The notes under the pieces were generated by a model that was not told the DNA's origin, did no database searches, and worked only from the letters and a program-made list of their open reading frames with translations. The position numbers were made by a program, and so were the translations under genes. A DNA stretch of 64,000 nt from positions 1,178,001 through 1,242,000 of the forward strand of contig NZ_CP120683.1 of the NCBI RefSeq assembly GCF_030506325.1, written 5' to 3'. Positions 37,020-45,276 of the stretch are shown in pieces. Origin of the DNA: Tunicatimonas pelagia. GTDB lineage: Bacteria; Bacteroidota; Bacteroidia; Cytophagales; Cyclobacteriaceae. The first letter of the stretch is position 1, and every line of letters starts with the position of its first letter.

Positions 37020-37901
37020 CTAGTCTTTGATTTTTTTATACACTTTTTCTTCGTTATTCACGATGATGAACTTATTGGCTATTTCGCACCAGATCAGCGA
37101 TTCTTTAGAACCAATTGCCAAGTAACTATACTTAAACAAGCTCTCGTGAAGCTTCTTTAAAACCCGGTTTTGCAAATTCTGATTGAAGTAAATCATCACA
37201 TTCCGGCAGAGAATCAAATCAAATTTGTTGAAGACATCTCCTTTCACCAGATCGAAATTGCGATATGAAACCCCCGCAAATAGCGTGGGATCAATAACAG
37301 CCATTCCATCTTTCTCTTCGTAATAGTGGCTCAATGTTTTTTCGCCCTGAAAGCGGATGTAATTTTTTTCATTCAGAGCCATATTCTTGATGGGCACCCG
37401 GCCATCTTTAGCCTTTTCCAGAATTGGCTTATCAATATCAGTAGCAATAATATTGGTTTTATGTAGTATGTCCATTTCTTTTAATAGAATACACATACTC
37501 ATTACTTCTTCTCCTGAAGAGCAGCCAGCGTGCCAGATATTGATTGTATCATGATTTAAGAATAGGTTGGGAATAATATGGTCGCGCGCCTCTCTCCAGA
37601 ATGAAGGATCTCGGAACATTTCGGTCACATTTACCGTGACTTCGGCTAAAAACGTCTCGATAAAAGAAGGGTCATTCTCTAGCTTCGTAATGATCGCTTT
37701 CGCAGAGTCAAGCTGAAGAATATCTATAATACGCTGTATTCGCCTTCGGAAAGAAGATTTGGCATAATCAGAAAAATCATAACCGTAGCGGTTCTTCACT
37801 ACCTCGGTGATCTTTCGTAAATCGGCTATTTCTACCTCCACACTCTTTTTGCTTCCTGAAGACTGCTGTGGATCAAATATTACTTTTTGGCTTTGAATCA
37901 T
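37020..37901 (-). CDS. cheR-like: CheR-type protein-glutamate methyltransferase
   Basis: 293 residues with an all-helical N-domain (about 25-95) and an AdoMet-binding domain. The motif IWHAGCSSGEEVMSMCILL marks the AdoMet site; LILCRNVMIYFNQNLQ is the other CheR signature. No TPR tail. It is the first gene of the signalling train. In the absence of an MCP here, a substrate might be the coiled coil of the phosphatase, or a receptor elsewhere. Confidence 0.92.
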   Translation of the reverse strand: MIQSQKVIFDPQQSSGSKKSVEVEIADLRKITEVVKNRYGYDFSDYAKSSFRRRIQRIIDILQLDSAKAIITKLENDPSFIETFLAEVTVNVTEMFRDPSFWREARDHIIPNLFLNHDTINIWHAGCSSGEEVMSMCILLKEMDILHKTNIIATDIDKPILEKAKDGRVPIKNMALNEKNYIRFQGEKTLSHYYEEKDGMAVIDPTLFAGVSYRNFDLVKGDVFNKFDLILCRNVMIYFNQNLQNRVLKKLHESLFKYSYLAIGSKESLIWCEIANKFIIVNNEEKVYKKIKD

Positions 37902-38189
37902 CGCTCTTACACCTATTTTTTAAATCACTTAATCAATTACTTCTCGCAGTAGTCATTTCAAAAATAATTCAAAAAAAGCGTATAAAAGCAATATTGGAGA
38001 TACCCCTCCGGCTAATTAGTGTAATAAATTAAAACCCCTTTTCGGAAAATCAGAAAAAGGATATTTTGTAGATAGGATTTTCTACAAAGTAAGGGAAGCA
38101 CTAAAAAATGGAAGTCTCGACGATATGATGAGCTAATGAAAACCTGGCTGTTTTCTGATACTTTTCTGGGTCACCCCCTCTTTTGCTGA

Positions 38190-39476
38190 TCAGGAATAGC
38201 TTCCTACAACTACTTCAAACCAGTTTTCTTCCTGAAAATAGCGATGGGCTAACTCTTGCAGCGATTCTGATTTTATCTCATTCAACACGCGCAGATAATC
38301 TTGGAAGTACGCGTAGGTGAGGTTATGTAAATAGATACTTTTAAACTTTTCGGCTAAGGCAAAGGGTGTATCGACCGAAGTGAGCAATCTTCCTGCCATG
38401 TAGTTTTTTACGGTATTTAGCTCAATAGTATCGATGGGCTGATCTCGCAGAATGGCTATTTCACGGTAAATTTCAGTAAGGGCCGATTGGGTAAGCTCCT
38501 TCTTCACATCAGTACCAATTACTAAGTATCCGGCCTCTTGTAGATTAACTATACTGGAATAGATGCCGTACGTTAGCCCTTTCTCTTCCCGAATATTTTT
38601 CATTAAGCGGGAGCCAAAGTACCCGCCTAGCACAGTATTGAGTACTCGCATGGGAATAGCATCGGGGTGATTACGAGTGAACAGCGGCATTCCTACCCGA
38701 ATAGAAGATTGCAAATTATCCGGTCGCTCTTCTAAATGTTTCTGCTCTTGAGAAAGGTTAGCCCAAATATCGGTTTGCTTTGTAGTATCTCGCCGTTCGG
38801 TGGTAAGGGTGCCAATATGTTTTTCCAACAGTGTTAGCACTTCTTCATCAACTTGCCCCGATACTATTACCTCCCAGTTGGCCGAAATATGGTTTTGGTA
38901 AAAGTTTACTAAAGAAGATTGGGTTACGTCGGCCACTTTATCTTCGGTTAAGGTTTTACCGTAGGGCTGATGCTCACCAAATAATACTGCCCGCATTTTT
39001 TTAGAAGCTACGGTACTTGTTTTTTCGTTACTTACTCGAATCTTCTGAATCTGAATAGCTTTTAGCTTTTCCAACTCATTCTCTGGGAAAGTAGCTTCCG
39101 TAAGTAGCTCTGCCAGCAGTGCTAAAAGTGGGTCAACGTATTTCTTTAGCGTGTAAATTTCAATAGAAGCATAGTCCAGTCCGGGATTTAGCTGCAAGAA
39201 AGCTCCGTAAGAGTCTACCAAGTTAGACACCGAGTAGGCTGTACGACGCTGGGTTCCTTCAGCTAGCATTTTGGTGGTAAAAAAACTACTCCCTAAATCT
39301 GACTCATGCTTCGTGCCAGCCTGCGGCAATAGCAGTTCAATACCAATTACCGGTTCTTTTCCGGCATTTATGTAGTGTACTGGTACTCCATTCGACAGGT
39401 GGTGCGGTTTGGCTTGGGGAAGCTGAACGTGATGAATAGGTTGTGAAGGGGGCGGTACCGAACGATCAAGAATCAT
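38190..39476 (-). CDS. M16-family protein, probably the non-catalytic type
   Basis: 428 residues of M16 peptidase fold (first half SNGVPVHYINAG, later GVSNLV/VDSYGAFLQLNP; second half NTVLGGYFGSRLMKNIREEKGLTYGI). The zinc motif HxxEH, expected near residue 70, is replaced by FFTTKMLAEGT, so it cannot bind zinc in the usual way. Such proteins work with an active M16 partner. No active M16 gene is seen in the window. Cytoplasmic or periplasmic location is unclear; there is no signal peptide. Confidence 0.85.
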   Translation of the reverse strand: MILDRSVPPPSQPIHHVQLPQAKPHHLSNGVPVHYINAGKEPVIGIELLLPQAGTKHESDLGSSFFTTKMLAEGTQRRTAYSVSNLVDSYGAFLQLNPGLDYASIEIYTLKKYVDPLLALLAELLTEATFPENELEKLKAIQIQKIRVSNEKTSTVASKKMRAVLFGEHQPYGKTLTEDKVADVTQSSLVNFYQNHISANWEVIVSGQVDEEVLTLLEKHIGTLTTERRDTTKQTDIWANLSQEQKHLEERPDNLQSSIRVGMPLFTRNHPDAIPMRVLNTVLGGYFGSRLMKNIREEKGLTYGIYSSIVNLQEAGYLVIGTDVKKELTQSALTEIYREIAILRDQPIDTIELNTVKNYMAGRLLTSVDTPFALAEKFKSIYLHNLTYAYFQDYLRVLNEIKSESLQELAHRYFQEENWFEVVVGSYS

Positions 39477-39519
39477 ATTTCAGATGACAATTAACAGTGA
39501 GAAATGGACAATTCAACGC

Positions 39520-39774
39520 TTATCTTCCGTTGTGCACTAACAATCCGGCTTTGGTGGCTAGGTAAGAATACGCTTGGTAGTATTGATTAATATCAACTTC
39601 ATGGGCTAGTAATTCTTCTGAGTGATTTTGGTAACACTTAATCCATTTTTTTTCCAAGAGTGCTTTCAGTACCAAAAACAGTTCATCTTCCTTCATACCA
39701 ACCGCCTCAGACAGCTCTTCAAAAGAAGTGACGAAATACAGTTCATCCAGTACATCAAATTCTTGGTCAGTCAT
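39520..39774 (-). CDS. Small conserved HTH-like protein
   Basis: 84 residues from the preferred ATG at 39774 (MTDQEFDVLDELYFV). The sequence is helical and looks like a small winged-helix protein: FEELSEAVGMKEDELFLVLKALLEKKWI. It overlaps the end of the glycosyltransferase gene by 8 bp, so it is translated with it. A start at 39816 would extend the overlap and adds residues without conserved character. Function unknown. Confidence 0.65.
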   Translation of the reverse strand: MTDQEFDVLDELYFVTSFEELSEAVGMKEDELFLVLKALLEKKWIKCYQNHSEELLAHEVDINQYYQAYSYLATKAGLLVHNGR

Positions 39775-40930
39775 GCTGATGATGTTTACGGTTTTTCCAA
39801 GTGTAACCTCCACCACTGGCTATTAGCCCAATAAGTATAAAATATGCCGAGTAAAGCAATTGCAGAGGTAAAAGGTTTATTAGGTTCTCTTTTTTCTTCA
39901 AAAACCGCAATACTGATTTCAGAAAAGCCCACTCCACCCCTACTTTCAGAAACAACAGCCCCACTAACCAGTAATCTAGCGTAACCCCAAGCGTAAAATA
40001 GATTAGGCCCGACAGAAACCCTACGTGAAATATAAAAACCAGCAAGGACAACAGCACTACTTGGGCTTCGCGGTGCATTTTCCATTTTCCGGCCCAACGC
40101 TTGCGCTGTTGTATAAATGAAGTTACCGTTCTTTTAGCATACGTTTTTACCACCGCCTCTGGGCTCTTCAAAAAGAAAACACCTTTAGGGTACTCCCGAA
40201 AAACCGCGTGCAGCAAAAACTCATCGTCGCCCGAAGGAACATGCCAGTGACCCTGATACCCGCCTACTCTCCGAAAGGCCGAACGAGAGAAAGCCAGGTT
40301 CGCTCCGTTGCAGGTAATGGGATGTTGCGTCTGAATACTGGCGGCACTCATACCAATCAGGCTAGCAAACTCAATGGTTTGCAATCGCTGAAACCAAGTT
40401 TTTTCCTGATGAAAGGTAACGCCCCCCGCAGCCAAAGCCGGGCGATACTGCTGAAGAAACTGCAACCAGGTTAGTAGCCAGTAGGGTTCAACCCGGCAGT
40501 CGCCGTCGGTGGTAATGATATAATCGCCTTGCGAAGATTGAATACCCTGCCAAATTGCTTGTTTCTTGGGCGAACGATTTCTGGTTGCAGTATCTGATGG
40601 GATTAATGTTATCGTCAGCTCAGTCTGGCTGGCAAAATTTCTTACCAAAGTAGCTGTTTCGTCTTCGGACGCATCGTCTACCACAATTACCTCCCAGTTG
40701 CGTTTAGGCAGCAGTTGTTGTTCATTAAGCCGTTGTTTCTCCAAATCTTGAAGCAGCGATACAATATGTCGGGCTTCATTGCGTACTGGAATTATTACCG
40801 ATGCCCGAAGAGGTTGCTCGGAGAGTTTCGCTGGCTGAGGATGAAATACCGGAATTTGTAGCCAGTAGTAGTGAAAACGCACAACCAGCAGACAGTAGAT
40901 AAGTACAAAAATGGTAAAAATGACCTCCAT
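39767..40930 (-). CDS. Family 2 glycosyltransferase, membrane-bound
   Basis: 387 residues. An N-terminal transmembrane segment (about 2-20) is followed by a GT-A domain: ASVIIPVRNEA, VIVVDDASEDET, TTDGDCRVEP (the DxD metal site is DGDC), and PSGDDEFLLHAV with QRKRWAGKW (the Q-RW motif of processive GT2). The C-terminal 110 residues have three or four membrane segments. It resembles enzymes that make lipid-linked or extracellular glycans. The sugar donor and acceptor cannot be told. Confidence 0.9.
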   Translation of the reverse strand: MEVIFTIFVLIYCLLVVRFHYYWLQIPVFHPQPAKLSEQPLRASVIIPVRNEARHIVSLLQDLEKQRLNEQQLLPKRNWEVIVVDDASEDETATLVRNFASQTELTITLIPSDTATRNRSPKKQAIWQGIQSSQGDYIITTDGDCRVEPYWLLTWLQFLQQYRPALAAGGVTFHQEKTWFQRLQTIEFASLIGMSAASIQTQHPITCNGANLAFSRSAFRRVGGYQGHWHVPSGDDEFLLHAVFREYPKGVFFLKSPEAVVKTYAKRTVTSFIQQRKRWAGKWKMHREAQVVLLSLLVFIFHVGFLSGLIYFTLGVTLDYWLVGLLFLKVGVEWAFLKSVLRFLKKKENLINLLPLQLLYSAYFILIGLIASGGGYTWKNRKHHQHD

Positions 40931-41240
40931 AGGTAGTAGCTACAAAGGTAAGATTGTTGACTGAAAAGCGTGAGGGAATAGTTGAATTGTTTGATTGTTG
41001 AATTGTTGTTAGTCCACAGTTGATAGTCTACAGTCCACAGGTTGAGAAGCTGGAAGTGTTTGGGTGTTGATGTCCAATTGCTAAATTACTGATTGCTGAA
41101 TGGTTATTAGTCATTGGTCATCAGTCATTACTCATTGCACACTGTTCATTGCCCATTACTTTTAGTCTCCGCCTTCTATCTTTTCATATTTCGTATCTCA
41201 CATCTCATATCTATAAAAAATCTCTATATTTAAAGGCAAG
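40931..41240. other. 310-bp low-complexity intergenic region
   Basis: This stretch is full of degenerate short motifs: ATTGTTGAATTG, AGTCCACAGTTGATAGTC with AGTCTACAGTCCACAG, then TTAGTCATTGGTCATCAGTC and similar. They look like a decayed repeat array. The last 20 bp before the ruvC start are normal. No gene or RNA is recognised. Confidence 0.55.
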
Positions 41241-41849
41241 ATGACCCAAACCAAGCCAACGATCGCAAAACGGCCCGATAGCGAAAGAATTATTCTGGGC
41301 ATTGATCCCGGAACCAACGAAATGGGCTACGGAGTAATCTGTATCCGCAGTTCTCCCTCGCACTCCAGCGTAATTACCCTCATGCAATACGGCATCATTC
41401 ATTTACGTAAATACGCGAACTACCAAACAAAACTGCAGAAAATATTTGACCGTATCGTCAGCCTGATTGATGAATACCATCCCGATGAGATGGCACTAGA
41501 GGCTCCGTTTTACAGCAAAAACGTACAGTCTATGCTTAAACTGGGCCGGGCTCAGGGAGTAGCGATGGCAGCGGCTCTTAGCCGACAAATTCCGGTAACG
41601 GAGTACGCCCCCCGCAAAGTGAAACAATCGGTAACTGGCAACGGAAATGCCTCGAAGGAGCAGGTTTCCAAGATGCTAGGTAGTTTGTTAGATACCAATA
41701 ATCCATTATTGCAAGCAAATCAACTCAATGATGCTACCGATGCTCTGGCCGTTGCCCTATGCCATCATTACCAAAAATCATCACCCATTCGGCACAATAA
41801 AAGCTGGAAAGCCTTTGTGGCGGATAATCCCGAGCGGGTAAAATCGTAG
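41241..41849 (+). CDS. ruvC: Holliday-junction resolvase RuvC
   Basis: 202 residues with all acidic catalytic sites: Asp22 in GIDPGT, Glu in LEAPF, and the two Asp in NDATDALAVAL. The N-terminal extension of about 15 residues and a C-terminal tail of about 30 are longer than in E. coli. It cuts Holliday junctions bound by RuvAB. The next gene begins 7 bp after its stop, so they may be co-transcribed although functionally unrelated. Confidence 0.95.
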   Translation: MTQTKPTIAKRPDSERIILGIDPGTNEMGYGVICIRSSPSHSSVITLMQYGIIHLRKYANYQTKLQKIFDRIVSLIDEYHPDEMALEAPFYSKNVQSMLKLGRAQGVAMAAALSRQIPVTEYAPRKVKQSVTGNGNASKEQVSKMLGSLLDTNNPLLQANQLNDATDALAVALCHHYQKSSPIRHNKSWKAFVADNPERVKS

Positions 41850-41856
41850 CGATATT

Positions 41857-42945
41857 ATGACCGTTCAGCAGCGAAAAAAATGGTATGTCTTAGGCGCAGT
41901 AGTTATCGCTTACTTTGCTATAACTTACTTATTGTACTGGGTTGAGCGCGATCAGGAGGGCACCGGGTTTAGCCATCCGTCGGATGCATTCTGGTTCACC
42001 ATTGTTACTCTATCAACCGTCGGTTACGGTGACTATACTCCGGTTTCTCCTATCGGAAGAATTATCGGAGTAATTTTTATATTAGGAAGTGTCGGGATAT
42101 TGGGCTACTTCATTAGTCAGCTTACTGCACAGGTTTCGGTATATTTAGAAAAAAAACGTTTAGGACTCTTGGGAACAAAATTCACGAATCATATTCTGGT
42201 TATTGGTTGGGACAAATTTGGCAAAGAGGTTGTTGAGGAAGTCGTTCATTCGGGCAACCAAGTGGCGATTGTTTGCAACGATAAAAGTGAGATTGATCTC
42301 ATCCACGAAGCCTTTAGCAACAAGGAGGTATTTGCCCTCTTCACTGATTACAGCAATTTAGAAGCTTTAGAGAAAGCGAATATACAAGAATCGGCTACGG
42401 TGTTTATCAACTTTGAAGATGATACCGAAGTGCTGATTTACCTACTCAATTTGAAAAAATCGTACCCCGACTTGAACTACGTAGTTTCGTTGAGCAACCC
42501 TAGTTTGAAAGAAACCTTTGCTGCCACCGGAGTGCGCTACGTGGTTTCCAAAACCGAAATTGCTTCCCGCTTAGTAGCTAGCTACACCTTTGAGCCGGAC
42601 GTAGCCATGATGGCCGAGTCGCTTATGACTTCCGCATTGGAAGGCGAAGACTACGATTTGCTAGAATACCGCGTAACCGAGCAAAACCCCTACGTAGGCC
42701 AAGACTATCTGGATGCCTTTATCTCTTTAAAAAAAGAGCATGATTGTGTATTGGTGGGGACCAACAAAAAACAATCGGACGGAAGCCGCTTATTGATGAA
42801 AAACCCTTCCGCCGGAGTAACTATTAACGCAGATGATTACCTGATTCTCATTTGCACCGGAACCATCAAGAACAAAATGCAGAAGCTATTCGGTGTATCC
42901 GAAGGCCGTTTACAAGAACGCGGAACTTCTCAGAAGGTGAAGTGA
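41857..42945 (+). CDS. RCK-regulated potassium channel
   Basis: 362 residues: one transmembrane segment (about 9-27), pore helix and selectivity filter TVGYGD (about 57), second membrane segment (about 66-90), then an RCK/TrkA-N domain with the Rossmann start HILVIGWDKFGKEVVEEV and a C-terminal TrkA-C-like part (about 260-340). It is the two-TM type of channel, regulated by a ligand on RCK. Gating ligand not deducible. Confidence 0.92.
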   Translation: MTVQQRKKWYVLGAVVIAYFAITYLLYWVERDQEGTGFSHPSDAFWFTIVTLSTVGYGDYTPVSPIGRIIGVIFILGSVGILGYFISQLTAQVSVYLEKKRLGLLGTKFTNHILVIGWDKFGKEVVEEVVHSGNQVAIVCNDKSEIDLIHEAFSNKEVFALFTDYSNLEALEKANIQESATVFINFEDDTEVLIYLLNLKKSYPDLNYVVSLSNPSLKETFAATGVRYVVSKTEIASRLVASYTFEPDVAMMAESLMTSALEGEDYDLLEYRVTEQNPYVGQDYLDAFISLKKEHDCVLVGTNKKQSDGSRLLMKNPSAGVTINADDYLILICTGTIKNKMQKLFGVSEGRLQERGTSQKVK

Positions 42946-43030
42946 TGAGTTATATCCAAGAGTACAGCCATAACTCAGTAAAAATCAAGAACGGCATGTA
43001 CCAAATCCATATGATGTATCCATATTTGCT

Positions 43031-43053
43031 AAATATAGACATTTTCTATATTT
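43031..43053. promoter_or_regulatory. 9-bp inverted repeat before parD, putative operator
   Basis: AAATATAGA-CATTT-TCTATATTT is a perfect inverted repeat ending 18 bp before the parD ATG. ParD antitoxins usually repress their own operon by binding such a site. Confidence 0.65.
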
Positions 43054-43071
43054 TTGATTAAATAACGAATT

Positions 43072-43323
43072 ATGAATATTAGTTTCACCAAGCAACAGGA
43101 AGGATACATTGCGAAGCAAATTGAATCAGGTGATTATCAAAATGCAGCGGAAGTTGTGCGCGAAGCCTTACGATATCACCAGTTGTATCGGACTAAAATC
43201 GCTAATGAATTAAAAGAAGCAATTAATCAAGGATGGGAAGGCCCTGCTAGTAACCGATCGGTGCAAGACATTATAGCGGCTAAGAAGAAGGCAAAAAAAA
43301 ATGGCCGAGATTCAATTCTATGA
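43072..43323 (+). CDS. parD: ParD-family antitoxin
   Basis: 83 residues. The N-terminal ribbon-helix-helix is ISFTKQQEGYIAKQIESGDY, then NAAEVVREALRYH, as in ParD. The C-terminal tail is basic and should wrap the toxin. It overlaps the toxin gene by 23 bp, with the toxin ATG at 43301. The antitoxin precedes the toxin in the usual order. An operator candidate lies just before it. Confidence 0.92.
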   Translation: MNISFTKQQEGYIAKQIESGDYQNAAEVVREALRYHQLYRTKIANELKEAINQGWEGPASNRSVQDIIAAKKKAKKNGRDSIL

Positions 43324-43600
43324 ACTCTCTACCGCTGCTGATCAAGACTTAGAAGATATTTTTGATTATCTTGACCATCACTACGGAGGCCGTCGAGCCG
43401 AAGAATACCTTCTAACTTTGGAAGCCCTATTTGGTCAGTTAGTAGATTATCCTGAGATGGGAGTGAGTCGGGATAAAATCCGAACGGGGTTACGTAGCTT
43501 TCCTAAAGCCCAACACATTGTGTTTTATCGGATATTACCAAACCGTGTTAGAATAGTACGGATACTCCACCAATATCGTGACCTTCGCAGACATCTCTAA
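43301..43600 (+). CDS. parE: ParE-family toxin
   Basis: 99 residues of the RelE/ParE fold: LSTAADQDLEDIFDYLDHHYG, then YPEMGVSRDKIRTGLRSFP and HIVFYRILPNRVRIVRILHQYRD. Typical ParE proteins block DNA gyrase; RelE-like family members cut mRNA. ParE is favoured by the ParD partner and by the conserved RILHQYRD end. Overlaps parD, so it is translationally coupled. Confidence 0.92.
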   Translation: MAEIQFYELSTAADQDLEDIFDYLDHHYGGRRAEEYLLTLEALFGQLVDYPEMGVSRDKIRTGLRSFPKAQHIVFYRILPNRVRIVRILHQYRDLRRHL

Positions 43601-43607
43601 ATAATAG

Positions 43608-43653
43608 GTAGCGACGTAATCATACGTGGTGACGTGATCAATCACGTCGCTAC
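43608..43653. repeat. Intergenic palindromic repeat
   Basis: GTAGCGACGT (43608-43617) and ACGTCGCTAC (43644-43653) are perfect complements. Inside, GACGTGAT-CA-ATCACGTC is a second palindrome. It lies between the convergent parE and M56-TonB genes and could act as a bidirectional terminator or as a dispersed REP-type element. Confidence 0.7.
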
Positions 43654-43660
43654 TTTAGAA

Positions 43661-45256
43661 CTAATTCTTAGCCCCGTAAGCTACCACCACCATCTCATCT
43701 AGTTTTTTGGTAGATTGGTCTCTTTCCACTGCACTAATTGATTTATCGGCTTTATCAACTCCGTCATCAAATTTGAAGGTGATGGGTAGTACCATTCGTA
43801 CCGGAACGGGTTTGCCATCGGTAGTCCCCGGGTTCCAGGCAGGAGCTTCTTCCAGTACGCGAACCGCTTCTTCATCACAACCAGCACCAATACCTTTTAA
43901 AGCTTGAAAATCGGTAAGCTCGCCGTACTCGTTCACAACAAATTGTACAAATACTTTTCCTTCAATACCTTTTTCGCGAGCTTCTTTGGGGTATTTCATA
44001 TTATTCATAATATGCTGATAGAATTCTCCCAACCCTCCTACTGGCTCAGGCTGGTTTTCTACTACAGTGAATACTCCAGCAGCATCGGGTAAGTTTATTA
44101 ATTTTCTTTGAAGTACATCTAGCTGACTAAGTAAGTTTTCAAAACTTTGATAATCGCTACTAGAAGCGACTTCATCAAATACCATAAGCTGTAAATCTTT
44201 GTAAGAAACTGATTCCGAATTAGTGGTTTTTTCCCCTTTCTCCTTTATTGCATCCATCATATGCCCTGGGTTCTCAAAATATTTTTTAGTTAAAACATTC
44301 AACTTTCCTTCTACTTCCTGAATTTGCGCCTGCACACCTTCGTATGACTCGGCAATCGCTTGCTGCTCCAGCTCTTCGGTGTCGGGTTGGCAGGAGAACA
44401 CGAAAAATAAAGAGGTTACTACGGGTATGACGAGGGCGTAACGATACCATCGGAGATTATTATTCTTTTCCATCATTTTAATACGTTTTAAGGTTTTGGA
44501 TTTATAAAAATGGTTTACCACCGTCCATTGCAAGCTTGCCATGGATTGCTTCGCTAACAAACGGGAGTAGGTTTGACGGTCAGCCGTGGGGTGCTGCAGT
44601 GCCCCGGCATCCGCCGCGAATTCGTGATTTTCTACCAAGGCTCGCTCAAAGAGATAGACCAACGGATGAAACCAGAACACGATTTTTAATAGGGTAAAGT
44701 AGGTAATATCGTAACTATGCTTTTGCCAAATATGGGTTTCTTCGTGCGCCATCATCTGCCGAGCCTCCGAAGCCGATAGCGTTTGAGTGTTATCCCACAG
44801 CAAAAACTGGAAGAATGAAGAGGTGGGAAACTTACCTTCGGTATGAAGCAGTCGGTACTTTTCTTTAGAAAGCGACTGAGGTCGGCTCTGGCGAATAGCC
44901 CACAGTACGCTCAAGAATTGGCGGAAATAATATCCCAGCATACCTAGCAAGCCTACGCCGTAGACAATGCCAAAAAAGTAGTCCCACCGCCACTGAAATG
45001 TGTTTTTGGCAGCCACTGGAGCATCCAATGCTAGAAATGGATCAAGCCAAATGGCTGATGGATTTACCACATTAGAAGTAGCAGTTCCCAGCGGGATTTC
45101 CAATAAGGGAAACACAACTCCCAGCAGTGATGCCGCCAATAAATAAAATCGATTGTACTGATACGTAGTTTGGTTAGTCAGTAGAAAGTGATAGAACAGA
45201 TAAAAAACTCCCCAGCAAACGCTAACTTCTAGCAGGTAATTAACGATGGTATTCAT
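43661..45256 (-). CDS. M56 (BlaR1-type) peptidase fused to a TonB domain
   Basis: 531 residues. About 1-290 are a BlaR1-like M56 peptidase with several membrane segments; the zinc motif is HEETH (in MAHEETHIWQ) with a downstream Glu in VENHEFAADAGAL. About 291-430 are a linker with a membrane-anchored Cys-containing stretch (VFSCQPDTEELEQQ), and about 425-520 a TonB C-terminal domain (MKYPKEAREKGIEGKVFVQF; YGELTDFQALKGIGAGC). It is the last gene of the unit with TonB, BlaI, permease and unknown protein. It may sense a signal and release the BlaI repressor by cleavage; the TonB domain would contact an outer-membrane receptor. Confidence 0.85.
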   Translation of the reverse strand: MNTIVNYLLEVSVCWGVFYLFYHFLLTNQTTYQYNRFYLLAASLLGVVFPLLEIPLGTATSNVVNPSAIWLDPFLALDAPVAAKNTFQWRWDYFFGIVYGVGLLGMLGYYFRQFLSVLWAIRQSRPQSLSKEKYRLLHTEGKFPTSSFFQFLLWDNTQTLSASEARQMMAHEETHIWQKHSYDITYFTLLKIVFWFHPLVYLFERALVENHEFAADAGALQHPTADRQTYSRLLAKQSMASLQWTVVNHFYKSKTLKRIKMMEKNNNLRWYRYALVIPVVTSLFFVFSCQPDTEELEQQAIAESYEGVQAQIQEVEGKLNVLTKKYFENPGHMMDAIKEKGEKTTNSESVSYKDLQLMVFDEVASSSDYQSFENLLSQLDVLQRKLINLPDAAGVFTVVENQPEPVGGLGEFYQHIMNNMKYPKEAREKGIEGKVFVQFVVNEYGELTDFQALKGIGAGCDEEAVRVLEEAPAWNPGTTDGKPVPVRMVLPITFKFDDGVDKADKSISAVERDQSTKKLDEMVVVAYGAKN

Positions 45257-45276
45257 AATAAGCAGATTTATCGTAT

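Noticed and set aside
42852-43061. Small frame across the end of the channel gene
   Set aside because: It overlaps the channel gene's C-terminus in another frame and covers the parD operator; no family.
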